NCBI GenBank assembly: GCA_018065295.1
Contig: JAGHTQ010000134.1
Span: 1-6,127, forward strand
Length of the DNA stretch: 6,127 nucleotides
From: Candidatus Colimonas fimequi
Lineage (GTDB): Bacteria; Bacillota; Clostridia; Peptostreptococcales; Anaerovoracaceae
Reading direction: 5' to 3'
Below are positions 1 through 4,423 of the stretch, piece after piece; position 1 is the first letter of the stretch, and every line of letters begins with the position of its first letter. The notes under the pieces are model-generated. The model was not told the DNA's origin, did no database searches, and was given only the letters and a program-made list of their open reading frames with translations. Both the position numbers and the translations under genes were made by a program.

Positions 1-401
1 CTCAGGTGTTCCATCTTGCCCTGGAAGCTTGCCAGGATACCATCAAGATAGTCATAAGTTCCAATCTTCAGCTGCTTAGCTGTATCTTCAGTAACTCTCA
101 TAAGTTCGTCAGCTCTCATCTTAGACTTGATTGTAATATCGTTAGTCTCAACCAGATTGTCAGCCTGCTGCTGAGCGTCATCGATAACCTTCTCATACTG
201 AGTCTTAGCTTCAGCAATGATACGTTCTCTCTCGTTCTTGATCCACTGTGCCTGCTGGATTTCGTCAGGAAGTTCTGCTCTGATTTCTCTAACGATTTCA
301 AGCAGTTCCTGTGAATCGATCATAATCTTACCAGTAAGAGGGAAACCGGCCGCTGTATCAACGATTTCTTCAATTTCTTCTAACAGTTCTAAAACTCTCA
401 T
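1..401 (-). CDS. Coiled-coil protein of unknown function, partial (3' end outside window)
   Basis: A reading frame opens with ATG at 401-399 and stays open for 133 codons to the window edge, so the C-terminus is missing. An AGGAGG Shine-Dalgarno at 412-407 overlaps the coaD stop codon and sits 5 bases from the ATG, which fixes the start and implies coupling to coaD. The protein begins MRVLELLEEIEEIVDTA, followed by a short Gly/Pro-containing stretch (AAGFPLTGK). A long, highly charged helical segment rich in Glu, Lys, Arg, Gln and Ala then starts near residue 30 (ELLEIVREIRAELPDE) and includes AEAKTQYEKVIDDAQQQAD. No signal peptide, membrane segment or catalytic motif is visible. Similar Clostridia proteins next to coaD are, from memory, often labelled 'ATPase' or 'V-type ATPase subunit H-like' on coiled-coil resemblance alone. 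I see no Walker motif and would not call it an ATPase. A DivIVA-like or ATP-synthase-b-like scaffold role is possible but unproven. Confidence 0.85.
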   Translation of the reverse strand, partial: MRVLELLEEIEEIVDTAAGFPLTGKIMIDSQELLEIVREIRAELPDEIQQAQWIKNERERIIAEAKTQYEKVIDDAQQQADNLVETNDITIKSKMRADELMRVTEDTAKQLKIGTYDYLDGILASFQGKMEHL

Positions 402-410
402 TCCATCCTC

Positions 411-902
411 CTATTTGCTCTCAGCAAACTTATCATTCATTCTCTTCAAAATATTATCTGGGACCAATCCTTCGATGTCCCCGCCCAGTTTAAGAACTTC
501 CTTCATCAGACTTGAACTAACGAATCCGTACTTAGGATCAGTCATCAGGAATACGCTCTCGATGCCGTCGTTAAGGAGCCAGTCGTTCATCTGCTGCATC
601 TGAAGTTCATAATCAAAATCTGTACCATTTCTCAGACCTCTGATAATTACGTTAAACCCATTTTTATTAACGTAATCTGCCAGAAGACCAGCACATTTAT
701 CAACCTTAACGTTGCCGAGGTGAGCTACTGTTTCTTCGATCATCTCTGTACGTTCTTCAAGGGTAAACATTGACTTCTTAGAGAAGTTCACTACTATTGC
801 AACAGTTACTTCATCAAAGATAACTGATGCGCGCTCTATTAAGTTAAGATGTCCGTTTGTCAGCGGGTCAAATGAGCCAGTGAACAATGCCTTAGTCGCC
901 AT
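411..902 (-). CDS. coaD: Phosphopantetheine adenylyltransferase (PPAT)
   Basis: CoaD transfers AMP from ATP to 4'-phosphopantetheine, giving dephospho-CoA, the penultimate step of coenzyme A synthesis in the cytoplasm. The 163-residue product has the usual family length. Nucleotidyltransferase signatures are intact: GSFDPLTNGH at residues 9-18 with the T-x-G-H motif (T15, H18), the substrate-binding lysine in NFSKK (K42), IIRGLRNGTDFDYE (R88, R91) and the C-terminal SSSLMKE (129-135), which matches the ISSxxVKE-type motif. The start is supported by GGAGG about 9 bases upstream in a 35-base gap after rsmD. The gene probably has its own promoter in the rsmD tail (937-965) as well as read-through from the folate operon. 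rsmD-coaD adjacency is common in Firmicutes. Nothing in the sequence is odd. Confidence 0.97.
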   Translation of the reverse strand: MATKALFTGSFDPLTNGHLNLIERASVIFDEVTVAIVVNFSKKSMFTLEERTEMIEETVAHLGNVKVDKCAGLLADYVNKNGFNVIIRGLRNGTDFDYELQMQQMNDWLLNDGIESVFLMTDPKYGFVSSSLMKEVLKLGGDIEGLVPDNILKRMNDKFAESK

Positions 903-936
903 AGTCCTAGTCCTCCGTTTATCATTGGTTATACTA

Positions 937-965
937 ATTATAGCACCTCTTCTTCAGGGGTACAA
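937..965 (-). promoter_or_regulatory. Probable sigma-A promoter for coaD, embedded in the rsmD 3' end
   Basis: On the minus strand TTGTAC (965-960) is followed after exactly 17 bases by TATAAT (942-937), a perfect -10 box preceded by TGC, making it an extended -10 element. The TATAA of the -10 box contains the rsmD stop codon (940-938). Transcription would start near 930, leaving a leader of about 28 bases that contains the GGAGG of coaD. The -35 box matches the consensus only at TTG, but the extended -10 usually compensates for that. This is a sequence-based prediction; no transcript data were seen. Confidence 0.6.
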
Positions 966-1498
966 CCATATATTGATATCATTACGACACCATATCTGCG
1001 TTCTTTTATCTTAGTGAAACCGCAGATTTCATCTGCCAGTTCCTCTTCCTTACGGTGCTCCGCAATGATGAGGCCATCTTCGTTAAGAAGGTTGTTCTCA
1101 GCGATAAGTTCGAAACAGCCTGAGAGCATTCCGCGATCATATGGCGGGTCAAGAAAAATAATGTCGAATGGTTTTCTCTGGCTCATTAATACTTTGCGAT
1201 AGTCGCCAGAAACAACACGTGACTTGTCATCAGCGCCGCAGTGTGTAATGTTAGAACGGACCAGACGAAGTGAGTCACGAGACTGGTCAGCGAATACACA
1301 TTCCTTAGCGCCTCTTGAGAGAGCTTCAAGACCCAGATTGCCAGTACCTGCGAAAAGGTCCAGGCATCTAGCGCCCCATATATCATTTGTCAGAATGCTG
1401 AAGAGAGCTTCCTTAACCTTGTCAGTAGTAGGTCTAACGTCGTAGCCCTTTGGTGTCTCCAGTCTTCTTCCCTTGTAATCTCCTGCGATAATTCTCAT
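938..1498 (-). CDS. rsmD: 16S rRNA (guanine(966)-N2)-methyltransferase
   Basis: RsmD uses S-adenosylmethionine to methylate the 2-amino group of G966 (E. coli numbering) in 16S rRNA during small-subunit assembly. The 186-residue product has the typical length. The conserved N-terminus MRIIAGDYKGRRL is followed by VRPTTDKVKEALFSIL (21-36). Next come the SAM-binding motif I, DLFAGTGNLGLEALSRGA (47-64), an acidic strand end at D71 and the catalytic DPPY (117-120). The C-terminus carries the family's RRYG...ISIY stretch. A GGAGGA ribosome site (1511-1506) lies inside the end of the upstream folB-folK gene, 7 bases from the ATG. Only 3 bases separate the two genes, so rsmD is almost certainly co-transcribed with the folate genes. 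Its function is unrelated to folate, so the link looks like genome arrangement rather than shared pathway. Confidence 0.96.
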   Translation of the reverse strand: MRIIAGDYKGRRLETPKGYDVRPTTDKVKEALFSILTNDIWGARCLDLFAGTGNLGLEALSRGAKECVFADQSRDSLRLVRSNITHCGADDKSRVVSGDYRKVLMSQRKPFDIIFLDPPYDRGMLSGCFELIAENNLLNEDGLIIAEHRKEEELADEICGFTKIKERRYGVVMISIYGCTPEEEVL

Positions 1499-1501
1499 CT
1501 A

Positions 1502-2317
1502 TTAATCCTCCAAGTCCTCTACTAATTCCTCAACTGTCTTCTTCAGAATCGGATGTCTCTTCCATGGAGCAATCTGCTCCAGTGGAATGAGGACGAAATC
1601 TCTGAAGTGCATTTCTTTGTGCGGAATAATCAGGTCTTCTGTATCCATAATTAAGTCGTCATAAAAAATAATGTCAAGGTCCAGTGTTCTAGGTCCCCAG
1701 CGAACTTCTCTTGTTCTGCCAGCTTCGACTTCGATGTCGTGAAGGACAGCAAGAAGCTGCTCAGGTGTATATGTAGTCTCACCTTCCAGAACACCGTTAA
1801 GGAAGTCGTCCTGCTCTACGCCGCCGTATGGGGCAGTTTTGATAAAGTCTGACACCTTGTTCACCTTGAACTCATCGAGTGCCCCCAGAGCGTCTACAGC
1901 GCCCCACAGGTACCCTTCACTATCGCCCATGTTTGAACCCATGGCAATGTAAACTGTATGTCTGCTTCTGCTTACTTCAACGGAAACATAATCAAGTGGC
2001 AGGCCTATTGGCGCCCATGGCTTCTTCACTTCGATATCCACAGTCTGCGCCTGAGGATACTGAAAAAGGATCTCGCGAGCCAGGTATTCTGCCAGTGTCT
2101 CGATCAAATCGTAAGTATTCTCCTGAGTAAACTGAGTGATCAGCTGACATACTTCAGCGTAGTTTATTGTCTTGTCCAGGTCGCCAGTGATTGCAGCAGC
2201 ACTGAAGTCTGTGTGAATGCAAGCACTGATAAGGAACTTCTGTCCCAGCACCTTCTCTTCTGGGAGCACGCCGTGATTAGCGTAAACTTCCAAGTCTCTG
2301 ATTCTAATCTTATCCAT
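1502..2317 (-). CDS. folBK: Bifunctional dihydroneopterin aldolase / HPPK (FolB-FolK fusion)
   Basis: One 271-residue protein carries two successive folate enzymes. Residues 1 to about 118 are FolB, which splits 7,8-dihydroneopterin into 6-hydroxymethyl-7,8-dihydropterin and glycolaldehyde. NHGVLPEEKVLGQ (14-26), Y53 in INYAEV, E73 in ETLAEYLA and K99 in VEVKKPWAPI correspond to the Glu/Tyr/Glu/Lys set of S. aureus DHNA, shifted by one. Residues about 121-271 are FolK, which pyrophosphorylates that product with ATP. The GSN turn is at 127-129, and RWGPRTLDLDI (206-216) supplies D213 and D215 for the two magnesium ions. R210, H233 and R239 match E. coli R92, H115 and R121. Both halves look complete, so both activities are expected. 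The gene starts 16 bases after folP with only a weak GGGA/AGGAAA ribosome site, suggesting coupled translation. FolB-FolK fusions are known in other bacteria. Confidence 0.96.
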   Translation of the reverse strand: MDKIRIRDLEVYANHGVLPEEKVLGQKFLISACIHTDFSAAAITGDLDKTINYAEVCQLITQFTQENTYDLIETLAEYLAREILFQYPQAQTVDIEVKKPWAPIGLPLDYVSVEVSRSRHTVYIAMGSNMGDSEGYLWGAVDALGALDEFKVNKVSDFIKTAPYGGVEQDDFLNGVLEGETTYTPEQLLAVLHDIEVEAGRTREVRWGPRTLDLDIIFYDDLIMDTEDLIIPHKEMHFRDFVLIPLEQIAPWKRHPILKKTVEELVEDLED

Positions 2318-2333
2318 GTGATTTCCCGATTTC

Positions 2334-3140
2334 CTATCTAGCTAAAATAGCTTCTGACATATCAATAATACGCTTGTTTTCTTTGATATCGTGGACTCTT
2401 ACGAAGGCGCAGCCTCTCATGAGACCGATAACTGTAGTCGCAAGGGTTCCCTCCACTCTCTCTTCCACAGGAAGATTGAGAGTGAGACCGATCATTGACT
2501 TTCTCGATGTTCCAAGGAGCACCGGATAACCAAGTTCATGAAGAACGTCCACGTGATTTGTAATAATCAGATTATGTTCTAAAGTCTTACCGAAACATAC
2601 GCCTGGATCAAGAATAATCTTGTCGTCAGCTACGCCAGCTTCCTTAGCGATAGCTACGCACTCTCTCATGTCGTTCATGAAGTCAGGAATGAAGTCGTCA
2701 TATACAGCTTCATGTCTGTTGTGCATGAGACAGCATGCCGCGCCGTACTTGGCAGTAAGCTGAGCCACCTTCTTATCGTGTTTGAATCCCCAGATATCGT
2801 TTACCAGGTCAGCGCCAGCCTGAAGAGCTGCTTCGCAAACAGGACCCTTGTAAGTATCGATTGATACTGGCACGTCAAACTCAGCCTTAATAGCTTCGAT
2901 AGCTGGTGTTACTCTAGCGATCTCCTCATCATCACCGATAACAGTGTGACCAGGTCTTGTTGATTCGCCGCCAACATCGATGATGGCAGCACCGTCACTA
3001 ATCATATCTTCAACGTGCTTCATAGCGGCGTCCATCTTGTTCCACTTGCCTCCATCACTGAAGGAGTCAGGTGTCACATTCAGGATACCCATGATGTAGC
3101 ACTTGTTCTTAACGTCAAATTCTTTGTTCCCAATAATCAT
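2334..3140 (-). CDS. folP: Dihydropteroate synthase
   Basis: FolP condenses 6-hydroxymethyl-7,8-dihydropterin pyrophosphate with p-aminobenzoate to give 7,8-dihydropteroate; it is the sulfonamide target. The 268-residue product is standard length for the TIM-barrel family. Visible motifs in order: GILNVTPDSFSDGG (18-31, metal-binding N21), DVGGESTRPG (55-64, T61 and R62 in the mobile loop), SIDTYK (93-98, D95), NDIWGF (114-119, pterin-binding N114), DPGVCFGKT (178-186, D178), GTSRKS (210-215, K214) and RVHD (248-251). The DPG loop has Cys at 182 where the family usually has Gly. The start codon overlaps the stop of the HD-domain gene as ATGA. There is little Shine-Dalgarno sequence upstream, so translation is probably coupled. 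The product feeds folate synthesis together with FolE and FolB-FolK. No resistance-type insertion is apparent by eye. Confidence 0.97.
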   Translation of the reverse strand: MIIGNKEFDVKNKCYIMGILNVTPDSFSDGGKWNKMDAAMKHVEDMISDGAAIIDVGGESTRPGHTVIGDDEEIARVTPAIEAIKAEFDVPVSIDTYKGPVCEAALQAGADLVNDIWGFKHDKKVAQLTAKYGAACCLMHNRHEAVYDDFIPDFMNDMRECVAIAKEAGVADDKIILDPGVCFGKTLEHNLIITNHVDVLHELGYPVLLGTSRKSMIGLTLNLPVEERVEGTLATTVIGLMRGCAFVRVHDIKENKRIIDMSEAILAR

Positions 3141-3622
3141 AACTCTATACCCATATTCTTCTTCTCATCCGGCCAGTTACATGTATCACGAGCTTCGCAG
3201 ATGAAGCAAAGGCGTGATTTCTTATCGGCCTTCCTAAGTAATGTACTAAATTCCGTACCGGGGTCAGACCCCATAGGGCCGCGATGCGCACCTATCGCAT
3301 CGACTACCATCGCGATTTCGTGCTCCGAGAAACCGCATTCGGCCATAATCTCTTTCGCCAGGCGTGCTCCCGCCTGATCGTGAGGCTCGCCGGTGGCATT
3401 CTGCTGATGACGACCTATGTCGTGGAGCAGCGCAGCTGCATACACCAATTCACGGTCAATGTCCACCCCTTCTTCAAGGCAATATAAGTAGCAAAGGCGT
3501 GCCACTTCAAGTAAGTGATCCACGCCGTGTTTGCAGTATATTCTGTTTCTCTCATCCTCTACTAGAGCCTGATATTCGGCTGCGTAAACGGGATGATTGT
3601 ATATCTGGTTCAGTCTATCCAT
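3137..3622 (-). CDS. HD-domain metal-dependent hydrolase of the folate operon; substrate unknown
   Basis: A 161-residue cytoplasmic HD-superfamily protein, numbered here from the ATG at 3622. It begins MDRLNQIYNHP, then CKHGVDHLLEVARL (metal-ligand candidate H36), the diagnostic LLHDIGRH (H67, D68), H81 in GEPHDQAG, H113 in IGAHRG and D133 in LRKADKKSR, so the HD metal site looks complete. The C-terminus has a C-x2-C-x5-C cluster (C139, C142, C148, ending CNW), suggesting a second metal or redox site. I chose this start because it directly precedes the conserved N-terminus and overlaps the folE stop as ATGGATAG. An ATG at 3661 with a GAAGG ribosome site would add 13 residues and overlap folE by 47 bases, and cannot be excluded. 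HD proteins hydrolyse phosphate esters. Its position between folE and folP makes dephosphorylation of dihydroneopterin phosphates an attractive but unproven role. Nucleotide or cyclic-nucleotide hydrolysis is the alternative. Confidence 0.85.
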   Translation of the reverse strand: MDRLNQIYNHPVYAAEYQALVEDERNRIYCKHGVDHLLEVARLCYLYCLEEGVDIDRELVYAAALLHDIGRHQQNATGEPHDQAGARLAKEIMAECGFSEHEIAMVVDAIGAHRGPMGSDPGTEFSTLLRKADKKSRLCFICEARDTCNWPDEKKNMGIEL

Positions 3623-4175
3623 CGATTGTAATTGCGCTGAGGAATGCGTTCTGAAGATCATAGTTACCTTCGAATACGCCTCTTGTTACTCTAGTTACTG
3701 TCTTAGCACCTGGCTTCTTAATGCCACGCATTGTCATGCACATGTGCTCCGCTTCGATAACTACCATAATGCCCTTAGGCTGCAGGTTATCATTAATAGC
3801 GTCTGCGATAAGAGCTGTCATGTTCTCCTGGATCTGCGGACGTCTTGCGAATACTTCTACTGTTCTTGCAATCTTGCTGAGACCTGGCACCTTCTCACCT
3901 GGTACGTATGCAACGTGTGCCTTGCCATAGAATGGCAGCAGATGATGCTCACATACTGAGTAGAACACGATGTCCTTCTCAACAACCATATCGTTAGCCA
4001 TAGCATCGAACTTGCGAACGGAATGTTCTGATGCGTCTGAGCCTAATCCTGCGAAAATTTCTTCGCACATACGTGCGATTCTGTCTGGGGTATCGATAAG
4101 CCCCTCGCGATTAACGTCTTCACCGATTCCTTCCAGAATCAGTTTAACCCCTTCTTTGATCTTATTAGAATCCAT
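3615..4175 (-). CDS. folE: GTP cyclohydrolase I (type IA)
   Basis: FolE converts GTP to 7,8-dihydroneopterin triphosphate plus formate, the first committed step of pterin and folate synthesis. The 186-residue product is the usual size for a bacterial type I enzyme. The zinc ligands are visible as C75 and H78 in CEHHLLPF and C146 in AEHMCM. H77 and H144 correspond to E. coli H112 and H179. Other family landmarks are IDTPDRIARM (27-36), PGLSKIAR (97-104), VFARRPQIQE (108-117) and the C-terminal TRVTRGVFEG. The three zinc ligands make it a standard zinc-dependent FolE rather than the FolE2/type IB family. An AAGGAG ribosome site lies at 4187-4182. It directly follows an intrinsic terminator and is complementary to sequence just upstream, so both transcription and translation of folE appear gated by the THF riboswitch leader. 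Confidence 0.98.
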   Translation of the reverse strand: MDSNKIKEGVKLILEGIGEDVNREGLIDTPDRIARMCEEIFAGLGSDASEHSVRKFDAMANDMVVEKDIVFYSVCEHHLLPFYGKAHVAYVPGEKVPGLSKIARTVEVFARRPQIQENMTALIADAINDNLQPKGIMVVIEAEHMCMTMRGIKKPGAKTVTRVTRGVFEGNYDLQNAFLSAITIDG

Positions 4176-4177
4176 TT

Positions 4178-4215
4178 ATTTCTCCTTAAAAAAATCCCGC
4201 TCATGCGGGAGAAAT
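4178..4215 (-). promoter_or_regulatory. Inverted repeat masking the folE ribosome binding site
   Basis: On the minus strand ATTTCTCC (4215-4208) is a perfect 8-base complement of GGAGAAAT (4185-4178), which contains most of the folE Shine-Dalgarno. The two arms enclose the intrinsic terminator. The first arm shares three bases (TCC) with the 5' arm of the terminator stem, so either the two helices compete or an outer ATTTC/GAAAT stem stacks below the terminator hairpin. If transcription reads through, this pairing could still block ribosome entry. This is inferred from complementarity only. Confidence 0.6.
4188..4210 (-). terminator. Intrinsic terminator (attenuator) in the folE leader
   Basis: On the minus strand TCCCGC (4210-4205), loop ATGA and GCGGGA (4200-4195) form a perfect 6-bp GC-rich stem, followed at once by seven T residues (4194-4188). 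It ends just before the folE Shine-Dalgarno, so it cannot serve only as the end of recG; it is placed as the off-switch of a riboswitch. A competing partner exists upstream: ATCTCGC (4240-4234) can pair with GCGGGAT (4200-4194) over 7 bp with one G-U, a candidate antiterminator. Confidence 0.85.
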
Positions 4216-4264
4216 AGTTAGATCCCCTTACAAGCGAGATGTTTTTATCATCTATATTTGCAAC

Positions 4265-4368
4265 GGGTGCGAGTCATACACCGCAAACTCGCTCCTGCTA
4301 AATTGCCGGCCGAGTTATTCGTTCCCGTGACAACTCCCCATCCACGAGACACTAAACGCGTACAACCC
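4265..4368 (-). promoter_or_regulatory. Tetrahydrofolate (THF, class I) riboswitch aptamer
   Basis: The conserved THF-I core is recognisable in order on the minus strand: GCGTTTAGTG (4359-4350), ATGGGGAGTTGTCAC (4341-4327), CGAA (4321-4318) and GCGGTG (4284-4279). Pairings I can draw are P1 GGGT/ACCC (4368-4365 with 4268-4265), P2 TGTAC/GTATG (4364-4360 with 4279-4275, with G-U pairs), P3 CTCGTG/CACGGG (4348-4343 with 4329-4324), and a pseudoknot GAGT/ACTC (4336-4333 with 4274-4271). This closely parallels the Eubacterium siraeum THF riboswitch as I remember it. An apical stem AACTCG/CGAGTT (4316-4311 with 4291-4286) is longer than in that example. The element senses reduced folates and usually represses folate synthesis or transport genes, which fits its place upstream of folE. 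An Rfam covariance search would settle it. Confidence 0.88.
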
Positions 4369-4394
4369 TATTTTGCATATCTATATGTAAGAAA

Positions 4395-4423
4395 AGTATA
4401 TCACCGAACACCACATATTTAAA
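4395..4423 (-). promoter_or_regulatory. Probable promoter of the folate operon
   Basis: TATACT (4400-4395), preceded by TGA, forms an extended -10 box. TTTAAA (4423-4418), overlapping the recG stop codon, lies exactly 17 bases upstream and matches four of six -35 positions. Transcription would begin near 4388, about 20 bases before the riboswitch aptamer, a sensible leader geometry. A second -10-like TATAGA at 4385-4380 has only a poor -35 (TTCGGT). No terminator separates recG from this promoter, so some read-through from recG is possible. Confidence 0.55.

Noticed and set aside
217..603. Plus-strand open frame of 128 codons
   Set aside because: It lies across the coiled-coil gene and coaD, is Ser/Leu/Ile-rich as expected for an antisense shadow, and has no recognisable domain.
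1958..2341. Plus-strand open frame of 127 codons opposite folBK
   Set aside because: The minus-strand FolB-FolK has intact catalytic motifs throughout; the plus frame shows no motif and is a shadow.
3597..3959. Plus-strand open frame rich in Cys and His opposite folE
   Set aside because: The Cys/His content comes from the reverse complement of folE codons; there is no regular zinc-binding spacing and folE is unambiguous.
4188..4210. Reading the hairpin plus T-tract as the ordinary terminator of recG
   Set aside because: It lies more than 200 bases after the recG stop, immediately before the folE Shine-Dalgarno and after a riboswitch aptamer, so attenuation is the better explanation.
4380..4385. 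TATAGA as the main -10 box of the folate operon
   Set aside because: Its 17-base-spaced -35 (TTCGGT) is poor, and transcription would begin almost at the aptamer's P1 stem; the upstream extended -10 TATACT fits better.
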